Positions 9,417 to 16,874 of a DNA stretch of 35,442 bases are shown piece by piece. The stretch's first letter is position 1. Every line of letters begins with the position of its first letter. Source of the DNA: Rickettsia typhi. GTDB taxonomy: Bacteria > Pseudomonadota > Alphaproteobacteria > Rickettsiales > UBA1997. Below the pieces are notes generated by a model. The model was not told the origin of the DNA. It saw only the letters and a list, made by a program, of their open reading frames with translations, and did no database searches. The DNA lies in contig CAMCAW010000011.1 in assembly GCA_945872855.1 (NCBI GenBank), forward strand, positions 1 to 35,442, written 5' to 3'. Made by a program: the position numbers and the translations under genes.

Positions 9417-10271
9417 GTGAATCATTACGTTTTAATAAACCAAAAATTCGTTTTAGAAAAAAACGCCGTTGTTTCAATTTCGCAGCGCGCTTGTCGTTTT
9501 GGCGATGGAATTTTTGAAACTTGCAAAATAATCGATGGAATAATTTACAATTATGAGGCCCACGAAGCCAGAATTAACAAAGGCTTAAAAGCATTGAAAA
9601 TTTCTATCGCGATTAAAAATTTAAAGAGCGATTCTTACCATCTAATTAAAAAAAACCACATTAAAAATGGAATTTTGCGAATCTCAATTAGTCGCGGAAT
9701 TGGCTCTCGCGGCTATCTTCCTGCCGCAAAAATTGAGCCGCTAATTATTATTGAAACTAGCGAAGAAAGAAAAATTGAGGATAAGAAAATCGTTATCGGA
9801 ATTAGCAAAATCAAGGCTCCGAAGCGTTCGCGCGCTTTACAATATTGCAAAACAATGCAAGGCCTAAACTATGTTTTAGCAAAAATTGATGCGCAAAAAT
9901 CTGGGCATTTTGATGATGTAATGCTGAGTGAAAGCGGCCATATTTCTGAATGCTCTTCGGCGAATATTTTTTGGGTAAAAAATGGTAAAGTTTTTACTCC
10001 CTCCGCAAAATGTGATATGCTTTTTGGCACAATGCGAGGGAAGATTTTGCAGAAATTTCCGATAGAAGTAAATCTTGTAGAAGCCCGCCTCTCAAGGCTT
10101 TGTAATGCTGATGAGATTTTTTTAACTAATGCTAGTTTTTTGGTTTTAGCGGTTGATGAGTTGGTTGTTGGTAGCAGAAAGATTAAATTGCAGAAAACCC
10201 TTTCTGATCAGATTTTGCGCTGGTTGGAAGGGGACGTTGAGAAATATATTTGCAATCCAAAACTTTTATAA
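9417..10271 (+). CDS. pabC: Aminotransferase class IV, probable aminodeoxychorismate lyase
   Basis: A 284-aa fold-type IV PLP enzyme. The N-terminal motif RACRFGDGIFET and the later SECSSANIFWVKNG are class IV signatures; the PLP lysine is probably that in YCKTMQGLNYVLAK. Class IV covers PabC, branched-chain and D-amino-acid transaminases, and sequence alone does not separate them cleanly. The next gene (25 bp on) is pabB, so 4-amino-4-deoxychorismate lyase, which releases p-aminobenzoate and pyruvate, is the best call. The start is GTG; no in-frame Met occurs before the domain begins, so a later start would remove essential sequence. No clear Shine-Dalgarno is visible. Confidence 0.82.
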   Translation: MNHYVLINQKFVLEKNAVVSISQRACRFGDGIFETCKIIDGIIYNYEAHEARINKGLKALKISIAIKNLKSDSYHLIKKNHIKNGILRISISRGIGSRGYLPAAKIEPLIIIETSEERKIEDKKIVIGISKIKAPKRSRALQYCKTMQGLNYVLAKIDAQKSGHFDDVMLSESGHISECSSANIFWVKNGKVFTPSAKCDMLFGTMRGKILQKFPIEVNLVEARLSRLCNADEIFLTNASFLVLAVDELVVGSRKIKLQKTLSDQILRWLEGDVEKYICNPKLL

Positions 10272-10296
10272 TGATTAAATTAAGAGAATAAAATTT

Positions 10297-11631
10297 ATGT
10301 CATTACAAAAACAAAAAATAAATTGGATTGAACCGCTGGATTTGGCACAGAGAATTGCCGATAATTATGGTGCTGAGAGCTGGGTTTTGCTTTATTCTGG
10401 GCTGCATGATGAAATAGAAAACTCGCGCTCAATTATTGCACTTTTTCCTCAAGAAGAATTGGTTTTAGATCGAATTGAACAATTAAAAAATTTATCAAAA
10501 AAAAAGAGTGAAGATTCTGAATTGCGGTTTGAAGAAAATCTTGCAAAACTTGATGATTCGTGGTTTGGCTACCTTTCTTATGAGGCCAGCGAAGATTTAA
10601 AAAATTTATTCGTAACACAAAAATCTTTCATCAATTTACCAAAAATTTGGCTATTAAATTTTGCTTTAATTTTTGAATTTGATCACGATAAAAAGCTTGT
10701 AGAAGCATGTTTTTCTAAGCAAGATCAGCTTAATGAAGTTTTGAATTATAAAATAAAACCAGCAGCAATAAAAAAAATTAAAACTACAAATTTTGCCTCA
10801 AATTTTTCTGATGATGAATATTTGCGCGCCATTGAAGACATTAGAAAAATGATTCAACAAGGCGATTTTTATCAAGCAAATTTAACTCGAAAGTTTTTTG
10901 GAAATATCAATATTGATAATCAAAATGATTTTTTTGCAACCTTCCTTAATCTAAGCAAATCAAGCCCTGCCAACTATTCTAGTTTTATAAAATTGCGCGA
11001 TAATTTTATTATTTCATCAAGCCCAGAATTATTTTTATCGATCAAAAATGGTGAGATAATTTCTCGTCCCATTAAAGGCACGGCAGCGCGAAATCAAGAT
11101 GCGGCGCAAGATTTAGAAAATAAAAATAATCTACAAAATAGCCCTAAAGAACGTGCCGAAAATTTAATGATTGTTGATTTAGTAAGAAACGATTTATCTA
11201 GAGTTTGCAAGGCTGGAAGTGTGATGGTGAAAAATCTTTTTCAGGTTAATAGCTATAAAACTTTACATCACATGTCATCAGAAATTATCGGCAAAATTGC
11301 CGATAAATTTAATGTTACAGATTGCCTTCAAGCCTGCTTCCCCGCTGGGTCTATGACGGGTGCTCCTAAAATAAAAGCAATGGAAATTATTGCGCAAAAA
11401 GAAAAAATAAATCGTGGAGTTTATAGTGGTGCAATCGGCTATTTAAGAGGCGATGAAGCAAATTTATCAGTAGTAATTCGCACTATAATTTTCCATAAAA
11501 ATAAATTCGAATTTCAAGTTGGAGGCGCAATAACCTTTGATTCTATAGCGCGAGCAGAGTTGGAAGAAACAAAAATTAAAGCACAAGCAATTATAAAAGT
11601 TTTAGGAATAGAAACCTCAATTATAAAATAA
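10297..11631 (+). CDS. pabB: Aminodeoxychorismate synthase component I
   Basis: A 444-aa chorismate-utilising enzyme that aminates chorismate to 4-amino-4-deoxychorismate for folate synthesis. The N-terminal half is the divergent TrpE/PabB N domain. The C-terminal chorismate-binding domain carries QGDFYQANLTR, SSPELFL, RPIKGTAAR, MIVDLVRNDLSR, FPAGSMTGAPK and GVYSGAIGYL. The PIKGT lysine is the PabB hallmark; anthranilate synthase TrpE has PIAGT at the same place, so this is PabB rather than TrpE. The amidotransferase partner PabA is not encoded in the window. It is followed after 4 bp by tag, so pabC-pabB-tag is probably one transcript. Confidence 0.93.
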   Translation: MSLQKQKINWIEPLDLAQRIADNYGAESWVLLYSGLHDEIENSRSIIALFPQEELVLDRIEQLKNLSKKKSEDSELRFEENLAKLDDSWFGYLSYEASEDLKNLFVTQKSFINLPKIWLLNFALIFEFDHDKKLVEACFSKQDQLNEVLNYKIKPAAIKKIKTTNFASNFSDDEYLRAIEDIRKMIQQGDFYQANLTRKFFGNINIDNQNDFFATFLNLSKSSPANYSSFIKLRDNFIISSSPELFLSIKNGEIISRPIKGTAARNQDAAQDLENKNNLQNSPKERAENLMIVDLVRNDLSRVCKAGSVMVKNLFQVNSYKTLHHMSSEIIGKIADKFNVTDCLQACFPAGSMTGAPKIKAMEIIAQKEKINRGVYSGAIGYLRGDEANLSVVIRTIIFHKNKFEFQVGGAITFDSIARAELEETKIKAQAIIKVLGIETSIIK

Positions 11632-11635
11632 AAAT

Positions 11636-12220
11636 ATGACAAAACCACGCTGCGACTGGGCTAACAAAGGCGATGAGCTCTACACAAAATATCACGACGA
11701 AGAATGGGGCGTGCCAATTTTTGACGACCATAAAATCTTTGAATTCCTTGTGCTAGAAAGCGCCCAAGCTGGTCTTTCATGGATCACAATTCTGCGCCGC
11801 AGAGAAAATTATCGCCAAGCTTTCGCCAATTTTGATGCCAAAAAAGTTGCAAAATTCGATGAAGAAAAAATTACTGAACTCCTTGCAAATAGCGGCATCA
11901 TACGACATAGAAGAAAGATAACCGCAGCAATAAATAACGCCCAAAAATTTCTCGAAATTCAAAAAGAATTCGGCTCATTTAGCGAATATATTTGGAAATT
12001 TACCAATAAAAAACCGATCACAAATAATTGGGAAATTTTAAAAGAACTGCCCGCAAAAACTGAAATTTCAGAAAAAATCTGCAAAGATTTAAAAGCGCGA
12101 GGCTTTCAGTTTCTAGGGCCTACAATATGCTATGCCTATATGCAAGCAACAGGGCTGGTGAACGACCATATAGCGTCTTGTTTTAGACATAATGAAATTG
12201 CGGCTCAAAAAAATTATTAA
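11636..12220 (+). CDS. tag: DNA-3-methyladenine glycosylase I
   Basis: A 194-aa base-excision repair enzyme that removes 3-methyladenine from alkylated DNA. It begins RCDWANKGDELYTKYHDEEWG, the typical Tag N-terminus, with a Cys and a His that bind zinc. The C-terminal VNDHIASCF supplies the other His and Cys. The substrate-pocket motif FEFLVLESAQAGLSW, with the catalytic-site Glu, is intact, as is FVGPTICYAYMQA-like FLGPTICYAYMQA. Length is normal. It lies 4 bp after pabB on the same strand, so it is likely cotranscribed although functionally unrelated. Confidence 0.95.
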   Translation: MTKPRCDWANKGDELYTKYHDEEWGVPIFDDHKIFEFLVLESAQAGLSWITILRRRENYRQAFANFDAKKVAKFDEEKITELLANSGIIRHRRKITAAINNAQKFLEIQKEFGSFSEYIWKFTNKKPITNNWEILKELPAKTEISEKICKDLKARGFQFLGPTICYAYMQATGLVNDHIASCFRHNEIAAQKNY

Positions 12221-12262
12221 TTTCTTGCTAGACATTTTATTCTTTCTAAACAAAACTACATA

Positions 12263-12278
12263 AATCAATATATAGTGC
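12263..12278. promoter_or_regulatory. Putative NrdR box 1
   Basis: The 16-mer AATCAATATATAGTGC matches 13 of 16 positions of the palindromic NrdR-box consensus acaCwATATaTwGtgt (quoted from memory). It lies about 90 bp upstream of nrdA and 32 bp from a second box, in phase on the helix. This paired arrangement is what NrdR repressors use at ribonucleotide reductase promoters. Confidence 0.65.
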
Positions 12279-12294
12279 TGCTTTGATAAAAAGC

Positions 12295-12310
12295 ATACTA
12301 AATATGGTTT
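12295..12310. promoter_or_regulatory. Putative NrdR box 2
   Basis: ATACTAAATATGGTTT matches about 12 of 16 NrdR-box positions. It starts 32 bp after box 1, the three-turn spacing expected for cooperative NrdR binding, and lies about 58 bp before the nrdA start. A TTGATA hexamer between the boxes (12283-12288) may be the -35 element. Weaker than box 1 on its own; the spacing supports it. Confidence 0.55.
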
Positions 12311-12368
12311 AAAAACGATACTGGGCGATGCTGGCGTAAGCTGCCAAAGATAATTAAAAATAAAATTT

Positions 12369-14267
12369 ATGACAATCAAAAAGGGTTCAAGAAAAAAGTC
12401 TACCACACCAGCAGGAGAAGCTGCTAACGTGATCCCGCTTCACAAAGAACATGGTGTTACAAACAAAAATTTTACCGTTCAAAATAACGCAAAAAAAGAT
12501 GACCGCCTCAGCAATTTTGGCAAAGCAGTCTTGAAAGACCGCTATTTAATGCCCGGCGAATCATATCAGGATTTATTCGCCCGCGTTGCCTGCTATTACG
12601 CCGACGACCAAGCGCACGCCACAAGAATCTACGATTACATTTCGAATTTATGGTTCATGCCTGCAACGCCCGTACTCAGCAATGGCGGCACTTCGCGCGG
12701 CTTACCAATCTCGTGCTTTTTGAACGAAGCCGATGATTCTCTACATGGCATCGTGAATTTGTGGAACGAAAATGTGTGGCTCGCATCACATGGCGGCGGC
12801 ATTGGCAGCTATTGGGGCAACTTGCGTTCAATTGGCGAGCCAGTGAAAGGCAATGGTAAAACTTCGGGCATCGTGCCATTCATTAAGGTGATGGATTCAC
12901 AAACTTTAGCAATCTCGCAAGGCAGCTTGCGGCGCGGCTCGGCAGCAGTTTATTTGCCAATCGATCACCCCGAAATTGAAGAGTTCATCGACGTGCGACG
13001 CCCAACTGGCGGCGATCCAAACCGTCGCTCACTAAATTTGCATCACGGCGTTGTGGTCACCGATGCCTTCATGCGCGCGGTTGAGAAGGATGAAAATTTT
13101 GAACTCAAAAGCCCCTATACTGGCAAAACCGTTGAAACTGTTAAGGCGAGAGCGTTATGGATTCGCCTTCTCACAACTCGCGTTGAAACGGGCGAGCCTT
13201 ACATTCTCTTCATCGATCACGTTAATAAAGCGGTTCCGTTACATCATCAAAAGCTCGGACTAAAAGTTAAAACATCGAATCTATGCAGCGAAATCACGCT
13301 CGCAACTGGCATCGATCATTTAGGAAATGACCGCACAGCCGTATGTTGCCTGTCTTCGCTCAATCTTGAATATTACGATGAATGGAAAGATAATCCGCAA
13401 ATCACCGAGGATATAATGCGCTTCCTCGATAATGTTCTACAAGATTTTATTGATCACGCGCCAACAGAAATGAAAAAAGCCGCTTATTCTGCAATGCGCG
13501 AAAGAAGTGTGGGGCTTGGTGTCATGGGCTTTCACTCCTTCTTGCAAAGCAAAAATGTGCCGATGGAATCTGCGATGGCAAAAGTGTGGAACAAAAAAAT
13601 CTTCCAACAAATTAAGCAACAAGTCGATCAAGCTTCAATAAAACTTGCGCATGAAAGAGGCGCCTGCCCAGATGCCGCAGACGCTGGCGTGATGGAGCGC
13701 TTCACCAATAAATTAGCGATTGCGCCAACTGCTTCAATTTCAATCATCGCCAATAATTCTTCACCGGGAATCGAGCCTTTTGCAGCCAATAGTTTCACAC
13801 AAAAAACGCTCACTGGCTCGTTTAATGTGCGCAATAAAAATCTCGTGAAATTGCTCGAAGAAAAAGGCAGAAACACTGATGATATTTGGTCGTCGATCAC
13901 TATCAATGAAGGCTCGGTGCAACATCTAGATTTTCTTGACGAACATGAAAAACTAGTGTTTAAAACTGCACAAGAAATTGATCAAAGATGGATCATTGAT
14001 TTAGCGGCAGAACGCCAAGAATATATTTGCCAAGCGCAAAGTTTAAATATTTTCTTACCAGGAGATGTTTCAAAAAAATATCTGCACGAGATTCATTTTC
14101 GCGCATGGCAAAAAGGTCTGAAAAGCCTTTATTATTGCCGCTCCACCTCTGTTCAGCGCGCCGATAAAGTTTCTAATAAAGCCGAAAATGATGCGATGTT
14201 TAAAGTTACAGATGAAGCTCCGAAAGAAGAAGCTTCAAAATATGAGGAATGTTTGGCGTGCCAATAA
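12369..14267 (+). CDS. nrdA: Ribonucleoside-diphosphate reductase, alpha subunit (class I)
   Basis: The large subunit (632 aa) of ribonucleotide reductase, which makes deoxynucleotides. Catalytic features visible are the redox cysteine in GLPISCFLN, the NLCSEI radical-site motif (Cys near 305), CCLSSLNL with the second redox cysteine, the conserved TASISIIANNSSPGIEP loop, and a C-terminal ECLACQ tail that re-reduces the active site. The protein goes from a Lys-rich, poorly conserved 55-residue N-terminus straight into the core domain, so the about 90-residue ATP-cone of E. coli NrdA is absent. nrdB, the radical-generating partner, is not next to it and does not occur in the window. NrdR boxes upstream suggest dNTP-linked repression. 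Confidence 0.93.
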   Translation: MTIKKGSRKKSTTPAGEAANVIPLHKEHGVTNKNFTVQNNAKKDDRLSNFGKAVLKDRYLMPGESYQDLFARVACYYADDQAHATRIYDYISNLWFMPATPVLSNGGTSRGLPISCFLNEADDSLHGIVNLWNENVWLASHGGGIGSYWGNLRSIGEPVKGNGKTSGIVPFIKVMDSQTLAISQGSLRRGSAAVYLPIDHPEIEEFIDVRRPTGGDPNRRSLNLHHGVVVTDAFMRAVEKDENFELKSPYTGKTVETVKARALWIRLLTTRVETGEPYILFIDHVNKAVPLHHQKLGLKVKTSNLCSEITLATGIDHLGNDRTAVCCLSSLNLEYYDEWKDNPQITEDIMRFLDNVLQDFIDHAPTEMKKAAYSAMRERSVGLGVMGFHSFLQSKNVPMESAMAKVWNKKIFQQIKQQVDQASIKLAHERGACPDAADAGVMERFTNKLAIAPTASISIIANNSSPGIEPFAANSFTQKTLTGSFNVRNKNLVKLLEEKGRNTDDIWSSITINEGSVQHLDFLDEHEKLVFKTAQEIDQRWIIDLAAERQEYICQAQSLNIFLPGDVSKKYLHEIHFRAWQKGLKSLYYCRSTSVQRADKVSNKAENDAMFKVTDEAPKEEASKYEECLACQ

Positions 14268-14309
14268 ACACGCCATTTATCAAGCTTGTTAAAAATTGAT
14301 ATTATTCCC

Positions 14310-14337
14310 TTGCATTTTTTAAAGCGATCTTCATAAT
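14310..14337 (+). promoter_or_regulatory. Possible sigma70 promoter for tRNA-Glu
   Basis: TTGCAT (14310-14315) and CATAAT (14332-14337) are separated by 16 bp and end 34 bp before the tRNA. This is a reasonable sigma70-type match in AT-rich sequence, so chance is possible. Confidence 0.35.
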
Positions 14338-14371
14338 TCTCGCCTTCATTTTTTTTAAATGGCTCTTCTTT

Positions 14372-14446
14372 GGCCCCTTCGTCTAACGGTTAGGACACCA
14401 CCCTTTCACGGTGGTAATACGGATTCGAATTCCGTAGGGGTCACCA
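14372..14446 (+). tRNA. tRNA-Glu (anticodon UUC)
   Basis: A 75-nt cloverleaf. The acceptor stem GGCCCCT pairs with AGGGGTC (one G-U), and the anticodon stem CCACC/GGTGG encloses loop CTTTCAC, giving anticodon TTC at 14405-14407. The T-arm contains GATTCGAATTC, and the discriminator A is followed by an encoded CCA. It stands alone between nrdA and the outer-membrane protein array. Confidence 0.97.
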
Positions 14447-14603
14447 TCACTTTCCACACACAAAACTTATGCTTAGTTTGTATTTAACAGCATTATAGCC
14501 CTTATATAAATCACCCCAAGCTACCCTCCTAAATCTTTCCTACGTTGAAAAATCCTACTTGAATAGAATTAAGTAAATTCTCATTAATCATAAATCGAAA
14601 AAC

Positions 14604-14743
14604 GATGGCAACCATCTTGGCGCTAGCTTGCTTCGCACAAAAGCAGAGATCATCAATATAACGGCGGCTTTAGCGATGCAAGTATAATCGACGCTAAAAC
14701 AAAACTCGAAGTGATGAAGGTTGGAGTTTCTTATCATTTCTAA
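14604..14743 (+). pseudogene. Collapsed outer-membrane protein gene (paralog of the next two genes)
   Basis: Two short segments match the neighbouring 202-aa barrel protein. The first encodes GNHLGASLLRTKAE, matching GNYLGVELLRTKAE, with a 21-nt stretch identical at 20 positions. The second, in another frame, encodes KLEVMKVGVSYHF then TAA, matching KIEVMKVGIAYSF at the C-terminus. The signal peptide and about 140 internal codons are missing and the two pieces are out of frame. An intact terminator follows at once. This is a deletion remnant of a third paralog. Confidence 0.85.
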
Positions 14744-14761
14744 AAAATTTTTAGATTATTT

Positions 14762-14797
14762 AAATAGCGCTACAAGTTTTTTGTAGCGCTATTTTTT
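14762..14797 (+). terminator. Rho-independent terminator after the OMP remnant
   Basis: A perfect 10-bp stem AGCGCTACAA/TTGTAGCGCT with loop GTTTT, extendable by an AAAT/ATTT pairing, runs into a T-tract (ATTTTTT). It sits 19 bp after the stop codon of the collapsed barrel gene. Confidence 0.88.
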
Positions 14798-14846
14798 AGT
14801 CTAAAAATTATTGCACTTTAAGTTGCGCTTCATAGCTTGGCAAAGC

Positions 14847-14868
14847 TTGCTTAAGAAAAGTTAAGCAA
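14847..14868. promoter_or_regulatory. Inverted repeat in OMP leader
   Basis: TTGCTTAA-GAAAAG-TTAAGCAA is a perfect 8-bp inverted repeat about 37 bp before the first intact barrel gene. There is no T-tract, so it is not a terminator. It could be an operator or an mRNA leader hairpin. Confidence 0.4.
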
Positions 14869-14904
14869 AATTTTATTAATTATTAAGAACAACTCAAAAA
14901 CATT

Positions 14905-15513
14905 ATGAAAAAATTAATTACGGTTTCTTCTGTTATTTCGGTACTTGCGGGCTCTTCTGCTTTTGCAAAAACCGAAGGGAATTATTTGGGCGTTGAATTG
15001 CTTCGCACAAAAGCTGAGCATTTATATAAAACTAATGGCGTTGTTAATAATACTCTCGGAAAATTCGATGATTCGGCAACTGGATATGGCCTAAATTACA
15101 AATACGCATTTAATTTTGGTAACAATGTTTTCGTTGCTCCCGGTATATTCTACGATAAAATTGGAACTAGCGCAGAAGATTTAGATCATGATCCAATCAA
15201 TATTCAAAGCAGATATGGCGTAAAGTTAGATGTGGGTTATGATTTAACCAATCAAGCTGCGATTTACTTCACTAACGGTTTTGCAAAAACTAGATATTCA
15301 GTTGATTGGTTGACTACTAATTCTGGTGAAATTGTTAGTACTACACCTTTTGTATATTTTTATGGTATTGGTGCGACTTATCAGGCCTCTAAAAATATTA
15401 CTTTCAATGCCGAATATAACAGACAGCACATATCTCTCATGAGCCCATCTGCAATAGTTACTGCTAGAAGTAAAATAGAAGTAATGAAAGTTGGTATAGC
15501 TTACAGCTTCTAA
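14905..15513 (+). CDS. Outer-membrane beta-barrel protein, paralog 1 (surface-antigen/opacity-like)
   Basis: A 202-aa exported protein with signal peptide MKKLITVSSVISVLAGSSAFA and a mature N-terminus KTEGNYLGVELL. The mature part alternates amphipathic beta-strand-like segments rich in aromatic residues and Gly (YKYAFNFGNNVFVAPGIFYD, LDVGYDLTN, YGIGATYQ). It ends in VGIAYSF, a C-terminal aromatic beta-signal recognised by the BAM machinery. This fits the 8-stranded OMP_b-brl/Surface_Ag_2 type. The next gene is a paralog, and a collapsed copy lies upstream. The substrate or ligand is unknown; adhesin and structural roles are both possible. Confidence 0.88.
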   Translation: MKKLITVSSVISVLAGSSAFAKTEGNYLGVELLRTKAEHLYKTNGVVNNTLGKFDDSATGYGLNYKYAFNFGNNVFVAPGIFYDKIGTSAEDLDHDPINIQSRYGVKLDVGYDLTNQAAIYFTNGFAKTRYSVDWLTTNSGEIVSTTPFVYFYGIGATYQASKNITFNAEYNRQHISLMSPSAIVTARSKIEVMKVGIAYSF

Positions 15514-15559
15514 TTTAAATTTTATTTGCGTTATTTTTTAATAAACTAAATTTATATCT

Positions 15560-16210
15560 ATGAAAAAATTAATTTTGATTTCATCTACTTTGGCAGTTCT
15601 TGCTGGATCTTCTGCTTTTGCAAAGACAGAAGGTAATTATGTAACTGTTGATTTACATAAAGCAATTTCTGAAACTCATCGCAACACTCTTATTTTTGGT
15701 GCAACCCCAGATGATGTTACTAAATATACTGGCCAAAATACAAGCCTTGGTGCTAGCTATAAATATGCCTTCAACTTTGATAAAATATTTTTAGCTCCCG
15801 GAATTTTTTATGAAAGAATCGGCACCAAAGTTATGACTACAGATGGTGGCAATGAATCATCTATGTCTGTTAATAACAGGCGCGGCGCAAGACTTGATCT
15901 TGGCTATGATTTTACTAACGACTTTGCGGCCTATGTAACTGCAGGTATCACCTCTACTTCCTACAGAACAGCTCATGGCGATGCTGATGGTTTTGGTACA
16001 GCACAAAGCAACCAAAAGTTCAGAGGAAATAAAACTGGATATCTTTATGGTATTGGTTTCACAACCAACATAGCTAAAGATGTTTCTATTGGTGCTGAGT
16101 ATAATACTCAAATGCTAAAAGTGAAAAGCTTGCATGTTGTTTCTGGTAACGACACGCGCTTCAAAAATCGTATCGACTTATATAAAGTTACCTTAGCTTA
16201 CCACTTCTAA
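15560..16210 (+). CDS. Outer-membrane beta-barrel protein, paralog 2
   Basis: A 216-aa paralog of the preceding gene. The signal peptide MKKLILISSTLAVLAGSSAFA and the mature KTEGNY start are nearly identical. It shares YKYAFNF, APGIFYERIGTK, LDLGYDFTN and YGIGFTTNIAKD strand motifs and ends in VTLAYHF, the terminal-Phe beta-signal. Surface-loop positions differ strongly in sequence and length (for example TSYRTAHGDADGFGTAQSN), as expected for exposed loops. It lies 46 bp after paralog 1 and before a strong terminator, so the pair is probably one transcript. Function is not determinable beyond outer-membrane barrel. Confidence 0.88.
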   Translation: MKKLILISSTLAVLAGSSAFAKTEGNYVTVDLHKAISETHRNTLIFGATPDDVTKYTGQNTSLGASYKYAFNFDKIFLAPGIFYERIGTKVMTTDGGNESSMSVNNRRGARLDLGYDFTNDFAAYVTAGITSTSYRTAHGDADGFGTAQSNQKFRGNKTGYLYGIGFTTNIAKDVSIGAEYNTQMLKVKSLHVVSGNDTRFKNRIDLYKVTLAYHF

Positions 16211-16234
16211 GTCTAGTTGTAGCTTGATTTAACG

Positions 16235-16270
16235 AAGGCGGTTCCAAGTTTTGGGGCCGCCTTTTTATTT
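16235..16270 (+). terminator. Rho-independent terminator after OMP pair
   Basis: AAGGCGGTTCC pairs with GGGGCCGCCTT (two G-T pairs) around loop AAGTTTT and is followed by TTTATTT. It lies 24 bp after the stop codon of paralog 2 and ends the barrel operon. Confidence 0.88.
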
Positions 16271-16317
16271 GGTTATGAATAGGAAAATTTGAGATGAAAA
16301 AAGTCTACCAAGAGAAA

Positions 16318-16782
16318 CTAAAAAGAAGAAAATGCGCCGCTTAAATATAGCAAGGGCTTGCCTTCCTTTAACTTCGAACATCCAACAACCTTCCCAATAA
16401 TAATATGATGGTCTCCTGCCACAACAATCTCATGCCTCTCGCATTCAAAATATCCAATTGAGTTTTCGAATATTGGCGCACTTTTTGCAGATAAATATTC
16501 TTCAACTTGCCATTTCTTTTCATTTGCAGGCTTGGCAAATTCTTGTGCCAACAATAATTGCTGCTCGCTTAAAATTGAGAGAGAAAAATTTTTTGCTTTT
16601 TGAAAAGCACTAAGGTTAGAAGATTTATTATCAACTGAAAAAAGAAGCAATGCTGGCTCTAGCGAAACAGAGGCAAAGGAGTTTATTGTCATGCCATATA
16701 ATTTGTCTTCGAAGCTGGCTGTGGCAATCATCACGCCAGTTGCGAAAAGACCAAAACAATCGCGCAATTCTCTTTCGTTCAT
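16318..16782 (-). CDS. Flavin reductase family protein (FMN-binding split barrel)
   Basis: A member of the Flavin_Reduct family; such proteins reduce flavin with NAD(P)H, often to feed a monooxygenase. Family features are LRDCFGLFATGVMIATA, MTINSFASVSLEPALLLFSV (the flavin-contact loop) and GDHHIIIGKVVG. The ORF track begins at a TTG (16812); the ATG at 16782 places MNERELRDCFG at the usual family start and gives 154 aa, so it is preferred. No Shine-Dalgarno decides between them. The gene follows nuoL on the same strand, 62 bp (to the tracked stop of nuoL at 16875: 92 bp from this ATG) apart. No monooxygenase partner is in view, so the electron acceptor is unknown. Confidence 0.85.
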   Translation of the reverse strand: MNERELRDCFGLFATGVMIATASFEDKLYGMTINSFASVSLEPALLLFSVDNKSSNLSAFQKAKNFSLSILSEQQLLLAQEFAKPANEKKWQVEEYLSAKSAPIFENSIGYFECERHEIVVAGDHHIIIGKVVGCSKLKEGKPLLYLSGAFSSF

Positions 16783-16874
16783 GTAAATTTTATTCGTAGT
16801 TATTGTATGCAAAGTTGCGCCATTTTTCAGGCGAAAAAATCGGCGCGTTCTTTAATGGAATAAAAAACCTGCGA

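Noticed and set aside
14460-14485. Imperfect hairpin ACAAAACT...AGTTTGT after tRNA-Glu
   Set aside because: It has no T-run and a bulged stem, so it does not qualify as a terminator.
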